The notes under the pieces were generated by a model. It made no database searches and had not been told where the DNA came from. It was given only the letters and a program-made list of their open reading frames with translations. A stretch of DNA of 64,000 nucleotides. It comes from UMGS1491 sp944380925. GTDB lineage: Bacteria > Bacillota > Clostridia > Oscillospirales > Acutalibacteraceae. The position numbers and the translations under genes were made by a program. The stretch covers positions 248,001-312,000 of the forward strand of contig CALWJD010000001.1 of NCBI GenBank assembly GCA_944380925.1, written 5' to 3'. Shown in pieces: positions 1 through 8,297 of the stretch (position 1 is its first letter; every line of letters starts with the position of its first letter).

Positions 1-313
1 TATTTTCAGGAGCAACTTCTGAAATTTGTTGGTCATTTTTTGTTTTACCATACGATAGAAAGGTCTCTGAATTAGATGTAAATATTTCTTTTGGTGGTAC
101 ATTGTGACCTTTGAGCTTATAAGGATTTTGTGGTGCTGTAATGACTTTACTTTGTTCTTTATAATCTTCTAGTTGTGCAATTGCAAATCTTCTTTGCCCA
201 CCAGGTGTTTTTGTTGGCTCCAGAAGTCCTTGCTCTATCATTCTATAAATGGTTGAAACACTAATTCCAAGTATTTCAGCGGCTCTTTTTGTGCCTACCA
301 TATTTTCAATCAT
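1..313 (-). CDS. Helix-turn-helix DNA-binding protein, partial (runs off left edge)
   Basis: About 104 codons are visible from an ATG at 313 preceded by AAAGGTG. Residues 6-55 form a MerR/excisionase-type winged helix-turn-helix (AAEILGISVSTIYRMIEQG, then TPGGQRRF as the wing). A polar linker follows and the rest lies outside the window. HTH domains of this type sit alone in small regulators and also at the N-terminus of some DNA methyltransferases. The visible linker already exceeds an excisionase, so a larger enzyme is possible, but that is inference. The gene has its own strong promoter just upstream with operator-like repeats, which suggests autoregulation. It is the last visible gene of the minus-strand defence-like cluster. 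Confidence 0.75.
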   Translation of the reverse strand, partial: MIENMVGTKRAAEILGISVSTIYRMIEQGLLEPTKTPGGQRRFAIAQLEDYKEQSKVITAPQNPYKLKGHNVPPKEIFTSNSETFLSYGKTKNDQQISEVAPEN

Positions 314-335
314 GTAAATCACCTTTCGTCTAAGA

Positions 336-390
336 TAGTGTTCACAATTATAACATGGTGATTAACACTTGTCAACTGCTTTCAACACTT
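336..390 (-). promoter_or_regulatory. Consensus sigma-A promoter with three operator-like repeats
   Basis: On the minus strand, TTGACA (375-370) is followed by exactly 17 bases and TATAAT (352-347), a perfect consensus promoter. It lies 34 bases upstream of the HTH gene start at 313. The motif AGTGTTNA occurs three times around it: 381-390 and 362-370 in one orientation, and 336-344 in the opposite orientation. One copy overlaps the spacer and two flank the core promoter, which is the arrangement expected for repression by the HTH product. Binding is inferred. Confidence 0.75.
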
Positions 391-391
391 A

Positions 392-1438
392 TCATTTTTG
401 CGGTTCGAGAATACCGAGCTTTCTTTTTTCAATATTGATATTTTTGCAATTTAGCTGATTACAAATGATTTGACGAAGATTCATATTATCGTAATCAATA
501 TAATAACGATCATTTTCTGGTTCTAATCTGCATCCATTCCACAAAAGCAACATCAATGATCCTATTGTCAATGTTCCGATTTTTATGTGTTCAACAGTAT
601 TTATATCTTTAACCACCTGCCAATAGCCTTGACGCGCATTAGGTAGTTGTAGGCAGATTACAAGAGCTTTATTGTTATACTTATTTATGCCGTATCGTGT
701 ATTTAGTACAGCAATATCTTCAAGTATGCCTCGTGAAGCATCAAGTGTTTCTCTGCCGAATTCAATTTCAACTGCACCAAACGATCCTGCGACAGAAGAA
801 TAAATAGCGTCCATTCGTGTATATACATCACCAATTCGTCTTGTAGAGCAATGACATCCAAGAGCTATCAGAAGATTCCTACCAATAAGATTATGGTTTG
901 CATTCTTCAAGCTATATAGCTTGTCGTATATCTTCTCAAATGTTTTGTCAGATGCGATGATAATTGAACCAAACTTTTGTGTAGAAATAAGTTGAGAAAT
1001 TTGCGTTAATTGTAATTTCCTATTTTCCTCAGTTGGAAATATATATTCTGTTGCGATTGTTTTGTTAGTATTTAAGCATACTTGATTATCGTAATATAAA
1101 GCTCCAACTGGGCATCGGCTGATGCAAATACCGCAATTAATACATTTGCTTGTATCAATACGTGGAATGTCATGTTCTCTATCCCACGAAATAGCATCTA
1201 CGGGGCAAACAGAAACGGACTTATCTTCGGGAAATCCGCTTACTATTGTGCAGTTTATTTCAGAATTACTAAATTTCATGCAACGTGGATTTATGCAACT
1301 AAGGCATCCTACATGGTATTTGTGACCAGAGTAATACTGCAAAGCACCTGGTATATTAGGCTGAACATTAATACGAAATGGAAGTTCTTTTAAGATACCT
1401 ATTTTTTTTCGAGATGAGTTTTCGTTAAATATTTGCAC
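392..1438 (-). CDS. Protein with two 4Fe-4S clusters and a C-terminal nuclease-like core
   Basis: This is a 348-residue protein. Two ferredoxin-type cysteine sets are visible: C45, C48, C53 and C78-Pro, then C99-C102-C105-C109-Pro. The second set is the classical CxxCxxCxxxCP motif. After about residue 195 the protein changes character. R208-M-D210-A-I is followed by V223-E224-I-E226, which parallels the D...EIK core of the gene upstream except that the lysine position is occupied by E226. I infer a catalytically altered PD-(D/E)XK-like domain paired with the neighbour. The gene overlaps the preceding nuclease gene by 14 bases, so the two are probably translationally coupled. No named family is recognised. 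An electron-transfer ferredoxin role is possible but does not explain the C-terminal half. Confidence 0.6.
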   Translation of the reverse strand: MQIFNENSSRKKIGILKELPFRINVQPNIPGALQYYSGHKYHVGCLSCINPRCMKFSNSEINCTIVSGFPEDKSVSVCPVDAISWDREHDIPRIDTSKCINCGICISRCPVGALYYDNQVCLNTNKTIATEYIFPTEENRKLQLTQISQLISTQKFGSIIIASDKTFEKIYDKLYSLKNANHNLIGRNLLIALGCHCSTRRIGDVYTRMDAIYSSVAGSFGAVEIEFGRETLDASRGILEDIAVLNTRYGINKYNNKALVICLQLPNARQGYWQVVKDINTVEHIKIGTLTIGSLMLLLWNGCRLEPENDRYYIDYDNMNLRQIICNQLNCKNINIEKRKLGILEPQK

Positions 1439-3137
1439 TCATTAATCCCTCCAAATTATACAGTTTTTCTTTATCAAATCCCTTTTGGTCTATAAGAACA
1501 CTAATAGCAATAGACAATAGTGATTTGAAATCTAGTACTCCGATTTTATATCCATATGTTTTCTTAAAATCCGAAATTAATCTATTTACTTCTGCTCTTT
1601 CATTTGGCATATAATATCCAATTGCTAATGTTGAAACATCGGGAGTTGTTGGGTATGTTTTGCGTGAAAGTAAAATAATTTTATTTTCAATTGCTTGTCG
1701 TATTGCTTTGATGGAGAGGTGTTTTTCTTCAGTTGGTGATTTGATTTCTATAGAGATACTTCTTTGTGGGTCATCAATAATAGCATCCCAACGAGCTCCG
1801 TTATCTCCAGGTCTTGAAAATGAACAGTGAAAACCGATTGTTTTGAATAGCGTGGCTATTAGTGGGTAGAACGTGGTTTGTGTTGCAGTGCTATAATATT
1901 TGAAAAGTTTACTAACAATTTCGTGACTATTATTTCCGCTAGCTGTTAATTTGTTAACTTGTGAAAGAAAAGCAATATCCTCTATTTCAGTAAGCAGTTC
2001 TAAGGAAGCTTTTTCTGGGGAAACCAATGACCAAGTTTCTATACTATATTGATTTTGTTTTTTGTTATAGTTGTCAAAAGTATCGATGGAAAGTTGTGAA
2101 TTAGAACCTGTTCCTAGTTTAATTCCAAGTGCCTCTTCAACTTTGATTCTCTTTATAGTTTGGCAAGGTGAAAATAGTAGCTCGCGTCCTCGGAGTATGG
2201 ATGAACATATATCTTTGTCTTTTTTTATAATTTCAGAAATACTGGAAATATCATATCCAGATCGTTCTAACATTGAATATATACCTAATCTAATCATTGC
2301 TTGTTGCTTTTGCTCGTCCAGCTTTAAATACTGATCTAATCTTAAATCATACATATTTTTTATCTTTTCATATGTCTCTATACCATGTTGTGTAATTTGT
2401 AAGCAGTTCAACGATTTTCCGTATAAGGAATTGTCTCTGATACTTTCTACCCAATGGCAGCTTTTCATAAATGCAATCGGTAGGCGTGTACAGTTATCTA
2501 CCGGCGTTGTCTTCATTCCAAGATTTGCTGCTAAGTTTTCAAAAGCGTCTTTTAAACGTTGGTGATCTCCACGAATTGATTTGATAAAAGTAAGCATTTT
2601 TTGATATTCATCTTCATCTTGATCGTTTATGCTCATTGGGCCTAAGCATAGCTCATGTTTGTACATTATCCCACCTAAATCAATGAATGTTCTGAGGGCG
2701 CATTTAAAGAAACGTAAACGTTCATTGTAGGACATATTTTCTGTTAGTTGGGTTGGATTATTTATTCCAAGAACACATTGTTCGTAAAGTTTTGAACAAT
2801 CCTCTGTTGAAAGGGCAACATGTATACCTATGTAAGTAAAAACTAATGGATAAGAAGACGAATCGCTGTACGGTGTAACCCAACCAAGCATACGAAAAAC
2901 TTCGGCATACATTTTTGCATTCATAAGTGCAGAATTCATACTTTCTTGGTCTTTGTTGCTTAACCTTAAGGCTTCATTGCCAGCGTAGCCATATGCTGTC
3001 ATTAAACGCCCTTGAGCAATTACAATAGCCATATCTTGTAACGTAAAGTATGCTTGTCCACTAAGAGCGTTATAAAGCTGTTTAATAACTTGCACCTGAG
3101 TTGAATACTGGGTGCCCGGATTTCTAAATCTAATCAT
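1425..3137 (-). CDS. Putative restriction-type endonuclease, PD-(D/E)XK fold
   Basis: The chosen start is the ATG at 3137, which has AAGGAG 12 bases upstream; an in-frame TTG at 3200 has no ribosome site. The product is 570 residues. The first 400 residues are a mostly helical region without a recognised motif. Near the C-terminus, RWDAI (Asp about 451) and SIEIKSPTE (Glu 464, Lys 466) give the D-(13)-ExK active site of PD-(D/E)XK nucleases, followed by a helix with conserved-looking charged residues. This is the layout of many type II restriction enzymes. It lies in an operon-like run with the Fe-S protein (14-base overlap) and the HTH gene. A methyltransferase would be expected nearby and may be the gene cut by the left edge. 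Substrate unknown. Confidence 0.6.
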   Translation of the reverse strand: MIRFRNPGTQYSTQVQVIKQLYNALSGQAYFTLQDMAIVIAQGRLMTAYGYAGNEALRLSNKDQESMNSALMNAKMYAEVFRMLGWVTPYSDSSSYPLVFTYIGIHVALSTEDCSKLYEQCVLGINNPTQLTENMSYNERLRFFKCALRTFIDLGGIMYKHELCLGPMSINDQDEDEYQKMLTFIKSIRGDHQRLKDAFENLAANLGMKTTPVDNCTRLPIAFMKSCHWVESIRDNSLYGKSLNCLQITQHGIETYEKIKNMYDLRLDQYLKLDEQKQQAMIRLGIYSMLERSGYDISSISEIIKKDKDICSSILRGRELLFSPCQTIKRIKVEEALGIKLGTGSNSQLSIDTFDNYNKKQNQYSIETWSLVSPEKASLELLTEIEDIAFLSQVNKLTASGNNSHEIVSKLFKYYSTATQTTFYPLIATLFKTIGFHCSFSRPGDNGARWDAIIDDPQRSISIEIKSPTEEKHLSIKAIRQAIENKIILLSRKTYPTTPDVSTLAIGYYMPNERAEVNRLISDFKKTYGYKIGVLDFKSLLSIAISVLIDQKGFDKEKLYNLEGLMSANI

Positions 3138-3257
3138 TTGAATTACGGTCTCCTTAGAGTAATATAAATTATAAGAATTTGTGAAATTTTGTTTAGCCAA
3201 GAATATACAATCTTTTGATTAACAGTCAGATATCATTGGACATTAAATTAAAGATTT

Positions 3258-4031
3258 TTATTTTACTTTTGTTTTGGCCTTTATATGACAGTTTATATTG
3301 TGATTATCGCAAAATTTTTCCACTATATTAGCGCAATCATAAAAAAACTTTTTGTGAAATTTAAATGACGTAACTTTTTTGTTATAATTCATTTTTCCAA
3401 AAATAATACGGTCAACAAAGCTAACTTTTTCTAATAAATGTTGTAAATTTTGTTCCAGGATATTTGGAGTCGGATATGGTTCTATGCTTACCCACGTTTT
3501 ACACTTGGCATCGTGCAATGCCTTTAATGATTGTAGTCTTTGTTCTACTGGTGCTGAACCCGGTTCAAAAGTTTTACAAAATTCTTTATTTAACGATATA
3601 AGAGTAATTCCGTATTCATTATCTTTAGAAAAATTGGACAATTCAAGTGGCAAAATTCCTTTGGTCAATACCGAACATCTAATACCATAGTTATTAAGAA
3701 TTTTAATGGCATCAATACTCATTTTTTGTATTTCAGGGTATTCATACATAAACGGGTCTGTTGAGAAGCATAAATGGACAGATTTAATTTTATCCTTCAA
3801 TTTAGGGATTTCTTTGTTAAGCAATTCAATTGTGTTTGCCACCAAATGTGGTTTTAACCATTCTTCATAACTGTTTACTTGCCCAAATCTTTTTTTCATC
3901 ATAAAAGCATAACAAGGGTATTTACATCCATGAGCACAACCTTGAACATGGTTCATGGTGTAGTCTCCATATTCAACCCCTGTTTTATAGAGCATGGTTT
4001 TTCTTGTTATATAATCTTTAACCGTTTTCAT
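3258..4031 (-). CDS. Radical-SAM-like protein of the phage Gp37/Gp68 (DUF5131) type
   Basis: The 257-residue protein has three cysteines, C32-x3-C36-x3-C40, followed by Tyr-Ala (CAHGCKYPCYAF). This is typical of DUF5131/Gp37-Gp68 and spore-photoproduct-lyase-like radical SAM proteins. Later blocks (HLCFSTDPFMYEYPE, VSIEPYPTP) match the barrel strands of that family. The spacing CxxxCxxxC has one residue more than the usual CxxxCxxC, so cluster geometry may differ. It starts within the last 14 bases of the upstream TcmP-like gene, a pairing known as a recurring two-gene unit (three-Cys-motif protein plus partner). The reaction is not established; nucleic acid or tRNA modification, or defence, are possibilities. 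Confidence 0.65.
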   Translation of the reverse strand: MKTVKDYITRKTMLYKTGVEYGDYTMNHVQGCAHGCKYPCYAFMMKKRFGQVNSYEEWLKPHLVANTIELLNKEIPKLKDKIKSVHLCFSTDPFMYEYPEIQKMSIDAIKILNNYGIRCSVLTKGILPLELSNFSKDNEYGITLISLNKEFCKTFEPGSAPVEQRLQSLKALHDAKCKTWVSIEPYPTPNILEQNLQHLLEKVSFVDRIIFGKMNYNKKVTSFKFHKKFFYDCANIVEKFCDNHNINCHIKAKTKVK

Positions 4032-5148
4032 TTTTCTCCTTTCCAGTATTCATAAAACTGATTTTGCCTCTAGTTTCTTTAGCGTGATAATTATTCTTTA
4101 ACTCTTTTTTTATTTGCTGGCGGAAACCTTCAGAAGGAAATATTGGGTGTTTGTCAAGCAAATCCCATATTTTGCTAAGTGGTACATCTTTTTTTCCGTC
4201 AAATTCTATTTGTAAGTATTCCGCAATGTCTTTGACATAGTAACAATATTCATCTGTAAAAGTTTTTATATTACCCGTTTTTTCGCAATCAAAAACAAGC
4301 TGATTTTCATTTCCATAGGTGTTTTTAGTAGATGATTTACCCCCAAATGTTTGCCATGCAGATTTTTTGAATAGTTTAAAGCCTTCTATATTGCCAGTAC
4401 AATGAATCAAATTATATACAATGGCATTTTTTCCATTGAAAAAAGGAAAAGCAGATATGAAGTATTTACGATTCTTATTTTGATGAATACAGTATATTAT
4501 TTCTGTTATTCTATTGTTGTAAGCATCTTTATTACTCCCATATGGAATAAGATTGCAAAGTTCAGTTGAATATGTTTTTTCATATTTCTTTTTGGCGATA
4601 TCACTTTTTACCATTTTTATAGCACGCATGGGGTCCGAAACCATGTGGTTGATTATGACTTCGCCCCAATGGTTGATAAAAGGAGCTATAGATTCCCAAT
4701 CTATTGATGCATCAAAAGGGTCATATACCAAAAGATAGTGGGTACCTGGTTCAAACTTTTTAGCTAACTGTCTAATGAGTTTGTTTCCGTCTTGTGCAAA
4801 AATATGGTAACTAAAATTGTTTTTTTCTCGTGGCATAAGGGTAGATAAATGTTCTGTTTTGGCTACGGATAAATCACTAAAGTATAGTTCGATTTGTTTT
4901 TCAGGGTATTGTCCGGCTACTTTGCGTAGATATTTCGCTACTTTAACAGGTGTCCCAAACACATTATTTCCATAGTCATCTATGTATTCTCCACTATTTG
5001 CCATACAATCAATAAAAACAATTTTATTGCAATAACTATTTTGCAATAGTTTTTGTGCCCAAACTTCTACGTATTTCAAAATTAACTCAAATTTTTTTAT
5101 CGTATGTGGGTGCGCACGATTTATGATTTCTGTCGTATGATCACTCAT
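4018..5148 (-). CDS. Three-Cys-motif partner protein (TcmP-like)
   Basis: The start is the ATG at 5148 because GGAGGAAAA lies just upstream; the longer reading from TTG 5166 would place that ribosome site inside the gene. The product is 376 residues. Near residue 45, IVFIDCMANSGEY resembles the Rossmann/methyltransferase motif I seen in TcmP proteins. LLVYDPFDASIDW further on fits motif IV of the same fold. The protein is known only as the regular partner of DUF5131 radical-SAM-like proteins, and that gene overlaps it by 14 bases here. It heads the minus-strand cluster, with an AT-rich divergent intergenic region upstream. Confidence 0.65.
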   Translation of the reverse strand: MSDHTTEIINRAHPHTIKKFELILKYVEVWAQKLLQNSYCNKIVFIDCMANSGEYIDDYGNNVFGTPVKVAKYLRKVAGQYPEKQIELYFSDLSVAKTEHLSTLMPREKNNFSYHIFAQDGNKLIRQLAKKFEPGTHYLLVYDPFDASIDWESIAPFINHWGEVIINHMVSDPMRAIKMVKSDIAKKKYEKTYSTELCNLIPYGSNKDAYNNRITEIIYCIHQNKNRKYFISAFPFFNGKNAIVYNLIHCTGNIEGFKLFKKSAWQTFGGKSSTKNTYGNENQLVFDCEKTGNIKTFTDEYCYYVKDIAEYLQIEFDGKKDVPLSKIWDLLDKHPIFPSEGFRQQIKKELKNNYHAKETRGKISFMNTGKEKNENG

Positions 5149-5428
5149 GAATTTATTTTCCTCCAAAAATTTAATAGAAGTTCTAAAAGAAATATTGTGA
5201 TTTCAAAATAGAACTTTGCTTAATTTGTGTTTGCATTCAAACCATAAAATTTGTTTTGCTCAATTTATTTTTATATAATACTTTTTAGTATATTTTTTAC
5301 TTAGAAACTAATTGACGAGTATTTAGTAATTTCGACAGTTTTCTACACTAATATTATATCAGACTGGATATGTATTTACAATTGGCGAGGACATAACTAC
5401 GTGGTAAAAAAGGTAGGTGAAAACATTT
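5149..5428. other. Divergent intergenic region; probable left boundary zone of prophage
   Basis: This AT-rich stretch separates the minus-strand defence-like cluster from the plus-strand phage genes. The left attachment site of the prophage should lie in or near this region, because the next gene is of a type common at phage and ICE ends. I found no convincing long repeat shared with the recombinase end at 46.95 kb. Serine integrases use cores of only a few bases, so this is not informative. No clear consensus promoter stands out. Confidence 0.3.
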
Positions 5429-6697
5429 ATGAATCGGATAATTTTTCATATTGATGTGAATAGTGCGTTTCTTTCCTGGGAGGCTGCAAAAAGAGTTAAA
5501 AACGGAGAATCGGACATACGAAAATTAGCATCTTGTATTGGTGGTGATCCAACCACAAGACGAGGTGTTGTCCTTGCTAAATCAAACGAAGCTAAAAAGT
5601 ATGGTGTGAAAACAGGCGAACCTTTATCATTTTCGCTGAGAAAGTGCCCTCACTTGCAGATTTTTAGACCCGATTTTAAACTTTATAAGTCTTGCTCAAG
5701 AGCTTTTAAAAGTATATGTAAACTCTACTCCCCTACTATGGAGGAATTCTCGATTGATGAGTGTTTTCTTGACATGACTGGGATAGTTAACGATTACAAT
5801 CGAGCGGTCACCCTTGCGCATGAAATCAAAGACAGAATAAAAAACAAACTTGGTTTTACGGTTAATGTCGGAATCGGAGAAAATAAGCTTTGTGCTAAGA
5901 TGGCGAGCGATTTTGAAAAACCCGATAAAGTGCATACGCTTTTTCAAAGTGAAGTACCTATTAAAATGTGGCCATTACCTGTCGGAGATTTGCTTTTTGT
6001 AGGTGGAGCTTCTGCTAGAAAGTTAAATTCTATAGGAATACATAAAATCGGTCAGCTTGCAAACGCAAAGGTAGAGTTTTTGTCAAGGCATTTTGGTAAT
6101 AAGAGAAGCGTGTATATGCATAACTTTGCCAATGCGGTAGATGATTCGCCCGTGGTTTCCGAAAGACCTGAACCCAAAGGATACAGTAACTCTGTAACAC
6201 TTGAGGAAAATTTATCTTCTATTAAAGAGGCGGATACTGTACTTCTTGCACTTTCAGACGCAGTAACGCAGCACATGAGAAAGGACGGAAATAAAGCTCA
6301 TAGTATCTCGGTGGGTATAAGGTTTTTAAATTTCAAAGATATTTCTCATCAAATGAGTTTTTCTGAGCCTTTAAGCACAACAAACGAAGTGTATAAGGCG
6401 GCGAAAAAGTTACTCCGTGAGCTTTGGAAAAATAGGCGACCGATTCGTCTTATAAGTATATCGCTTACGAATTTAACAAAACTTAGCGGTTGTAGACAGC
6501 TTTCATTTTTTGATGAACCGAGCAAACGAGTAGAAATAAGCAAAAAATCTGATGAAAGAGTAGATAAGGTTGTTGATACTTTGCGTAAAAGGTATGGCTT
6601 TAATGTGATAAAACGTGGCGGAGTTATGAAACTTGAATTGGAAGTCGGCGGTAAACTTAAGGGCAATATCGATGCTGATGCAAATAATAAAATTTAA
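5429..6697 (+). CDS. dinB: Y-family DNA polymerase (DinB/UmuC-like)
   Basis: A translesion DNA polymerase of 422 residues, the normal size for the family. The start ATG at 5429 has GGTAGGTG upstream, and the family begins MxRxIFHIDVN as here; the GTG at 5417 overlaps the ribosome site. IDVNSAF holds the first catalytic aspartate, and SIDECFLDMTG near residue 105 holds the second Asp and the Glu. A helix-hairpin-helix region and a little-finger domain follow. These genes are common at the repressor end of prophages and integrative elements, usually SOS-linked. No clear LexA box was identified. It is followed by a bidirectional terminator. Whether it belongs to the phage or the host is inferred from position. 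Confidence 0.9.
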   Translation: MNRIIFHIDVNSAFLSWEAAKRVKNGESDIRKLASCIGGDPTTRRGVVLAKSNEAKKYGVKTGEPLSFSLRKCPHLQIFRPDFKLYKSCSRAFKSICKLYSPTMEEFSIDECFLDMTGIVNDYNRAVTLAHEIKDRIKNKLGFTVNVGIGENKLCAKMASDFEKPDKVHTLFQSEVPIKMWPLPVGDLLFVGGASARKLNSIGIHKIGQLANAKVEFLSRHFGNKRSVYMHNFANAVDDSPVVSERPEPKGYSNSVTLEENLSSIKEADTVLLALSDAVTQHMRKDGNKAHSISVGIRFLNFKDISHQMSFSEPLSTTNEVYKAAKKLLRELWKNRRPIRLISISLTNLTKLSGCRQLSFFDEPSKRVEISKKSDERVDKVVDTLRKRYGFNVIKRGGVMKLELEVGGKLKGNIDADANNKI

Positions 6698-6743
6698 AAG
6701 TATACCCTGTGGAGATGAACCGCAAAGGGTGTACTTATTTTTT
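6698..6743. terminator. Bidirectional intrinsic terminator
   Basis: An 11-bp stem, AAGTATACCCT (6698-6708) with AGGGTGTACTT (6726-6736), has one wobble pair and is followed by a T run on the plus strand. It starts at the dinB stop codon and lies before the convergent SLOG gene. Confidence 0.85.
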
Positions 6744-6765
6744 AGTCTTAGTATAAATGCTTATG

Positions 6766-7221
6766 TTAAGAGATATGGCAAATTTTTATATTGCTTTGCT
6801 TTCTTGCATATGACAGTGTTCTATATGCCCCACCCCAGTTATGCTCTACATAAGCGATTAAAAAATCAGCTTTATCAATCATCCACTCGTTTCGCTTTAT
6901 AATTGCGAACTTGGGTAGAACTTTTTCTATTTCGGGGTATAAAGTACCATCAAATTTATTATAAAGATTTATATCAAACTGATTTTTCTTTCCGGGCATA
7001 TAAGCCAAAACCAAATATGACTTTATAAACGGATAATCCTTTTTAAGTTCTTTGATGCATTCAGCGCAAAGCCAATCAAATCCACCTTTACCACCATTAT
7101 AAAAAGCATTTACGCCATGATGTTCTATTAGATTTATAATCTCTTTTTTTAGCTTTTCTTTCAAGGTACTGTTGCCATAAATTTCTTTGTGTCCTGCAAA
7201 TGTGCATATGGTTTGTTTCAA
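6766..7221 (-). CDS. SLOG-family (YpsA/DUF1273-like) protein
   Basis: The 151-residue product starts with TICTFAGHKEI and has FYNGGKGGFDWLCAECIKEL near residue 40. These are a Rossmann-like beta strand and the glycine-rich nucleotide-binding loop of SLOG proteins (YpsA, DUF1273). NEWMIDKADFLIAYV near residue 110 and GGAYRTLSYARKQ complete the fold. SLOG proteins are thought to bind or process nucleotide-derived ligands, and some work in defence or stress signalling. This copy stands alone between dinB and the phage repressor, divergent from the latter. Its precise role is unknown. It is the only minus-strand gene in the phage region. Confidence 0.75.
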   Translation of the reverse strand: MKQTICTFAGHKEIYGNSTLKEKLKKEIINLIEHHGVNAFYNGGKGGFDWLCAECIKELKKDYPFIKSYLVLAYMPGKKNQFDINLYNKFDGTLYPEIEKVLPKFAIIKRNEWMIDKADFLIAYVEHNWGGAYRTLSYARKQSNIKICHIS

Positions 7222-7291
7222 GTCTTTTCCTCACTAATTAGTTAATATTCGTTTTATAGGAACGATAGATATATGTATTTTACAACATTAG

Positions 7292-7308
7292 TTCTTATAA
7301 ATCAAGAA
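7292..7308. promoter_or_regulatory. Candidate operator between SLOG gene and repressor
   Basis: TTCTT (7292-7296) and AAGAA (7304-7308) form an inverted repeat with a 7-base spacer in the short divergent intergenic region upstream of the XRE gene. This is the usual place for an autoregulatory repressor operator. Binding is inferred. Confidence 0.3.
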
Positions 7309-7366
7309 TTATAGCTCGTGTTTAAATTGTTCAATAGTTGGTAATCTCTAAATTGAGGTGATAACT

Positions 7367-7696
7367 GTGAATGATTTTAATAAAAAGCTTGGCTTAAAGA
7401 TAAAGAAATTAAGAGAACGAAGGAAATTAACTCGTGAAAAATTAGGTGAGATGGCTGAAATAAGTGATAGATTTATTTATGACGTTGAGACCGGGCAAAA
7501 AGGAATATCTGCAGAAACTCTATATAAACTATCACGAGCATTAAACGTAACATCTGATTATTTGCTCTTTGAAGCGGAAGAAAACAAAAACGAGTTATCG
7601 TATGTAACCGAGATACTTAAAAATTTAAGTCCAAGTGAACTGGAATCAGTAGAAAGAATAATCTTAGAAATTTCTAAACTTACATCTAAAAATTAG
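7367..7696 (+). CDS. XRE-family transcriptional regulator (phage repressor-like)
   Basis: The 109-residue protein has an N-terminal Cro/C1-type helix-turn-helix: LGLKIKKLRERRKLTREKLGEMAEISDRFIYDVETG, given here by position, residues 6-41. The C-terminal 40 residues look like a short dimerisation helix. GTG 7367 is preferred because GAGGTG lies six bases upstream; the GTG at 7358 falls within that ribosome site. It is likely the prophage or element repressor, divergent from the SLOG gene and upstream of the early region. An intrinsic terminator directly follows. There is no LexA-like peptidase domain, so induction would not be by self-cleavage. Confidence 0.85.
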   Translation: MNDFNKKLGLKIKKLRERRKLTREKLGEMAEISDRFIYDVETGQKGISAETLYKLSRALNVTSDYLLFEAEENKNELSYVTEILKNLSPSELESVERIILEISKLTSKN

Positions 7697-7708
7697 CAAT
7701 CCAGTCAG

Positions 7709-7735
7709 CTCTCCGATAGGGGAGTCTTTTTTATT
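7709..7735 (+). terminator. Intrinsic terminator after XRE gene
   Basis: CTCTCC (7709-7714) pairs with GGGGAG (7719-7724) with one wobble pair; a T-rich run (7727-7732) follows. Confidence 0.75.
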
Positions 7736-7747
7736 TGAAAAATTTTA

Positions 7748-7761
7748 GATGGTATACCATC
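7748..7761. promoter_or_regulatory. Perfect 14-bp palindrome, candidate operator
   Basis: GATGGTATACCATC is a perfect 14-base palindrome in the otherwise unstructured start of the early leader region, 15 bases after the terminator of the repressor gene. It could be an operator for the early promoter. No repeat copy was found. Confidence 0.3.
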
Positions 7762-7849
7762 GTTCGACATATATTTGGAGCGGGGTTGTTTATCATATGA
7801 ATTAGATATTACAAAGTTAGGAGGCAATGCTTATAGTTTAAAAATTTAA

Positions 7850-8078
7850 TAGTGTACGAGGGTAGGTGCTTTTCGTATGTGCGTATCTGAAATTCATCAT
7901 CTGTTTTGGCGATGCAGGTCGCCGGTTAGTTTTAAGTCCTATTTACATAATATTTTTAAAACCTTAAAACATATCGGAGTTTTGGAGAGGCACATCCCAA
8001 AAAATACGAAAAATGTAAAATTAAACAATAAAAAATCAAAAGCCGTAAAGATTTGTTTCTTTATGGCTTTTTTATTTT
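7850..8078 (+). ncRNA. Candidate structured small RNA of the early region
   Basis: This stretch has no convincing gene; the only ORF, 7877-8113, reads through the terminator and has no recognisable features. It contains a short perfect hairpin (GGCGA/TCGCC around 7907-7922) and GGAGAGGCAC at 7984-7993. It ends in a strong intrinsic terminator at 8039-8078. The rest of the 7697-8328 gap holds a palindrome (7748-7761) and a second terminator-like hairpin (8245-8297). I infer a small transcript of roughly 200 bases. Its 5' end is not defined. Confidence 0.4.
8039..8078 (+). terminator. Strong intrinsic terminator
   Basis: AAAGCCGTAAAG (8039-8050) pairs with CTTTATGGCTTT (8059-8070), 12 bp with one wobble pair, followed by TTTATTTT. 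It ends the candidate small RNA. Confidence 0.85.
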
Positions 8079-8244
8079 ATCAAAATTCTTTAATAAATGG
8101 TCAGTGTTTTTAAAATCTTCAATTATTAAAAATTCAAGATTTCGAGAATACTAACATTTTTAATTTAGATTTTCGCATATTTTTTAGAGTACAAAGTTAT
8201 CCGTTTATTTTTCTTTTCTCGGAGTCTGGAAAGGAAAGATAAAT

Positions 8245-8297
8245 AGGTCTTTTTTTGCGTGTAGCTCGTAGTCCGCCGTAGACCTTTTGTTTTTTGA
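8245..8297 (+). terminator. Terminator-like hairpin in the leader of the sigma-like gene
   Basis: AGGTCT (8245-8250) pairs with AGACCT (8280-8285), followed by TTTGTTTTTT. It sits only about 40 bases upstream of the next start codon, so it may act as an attenuator. Confidence 0.5.

Noticed and set aside
6633..6902. 89-codon plus-strand ORF after dinB
   Set aside because: It crosses the bidirectional terminator and is antisense to the SLOG gene.
7877..8113. 78-codon ORF in the early leader
   Set aside because: It reads through a strong terminator, has no ribosome site of note and no recognisable protein features.
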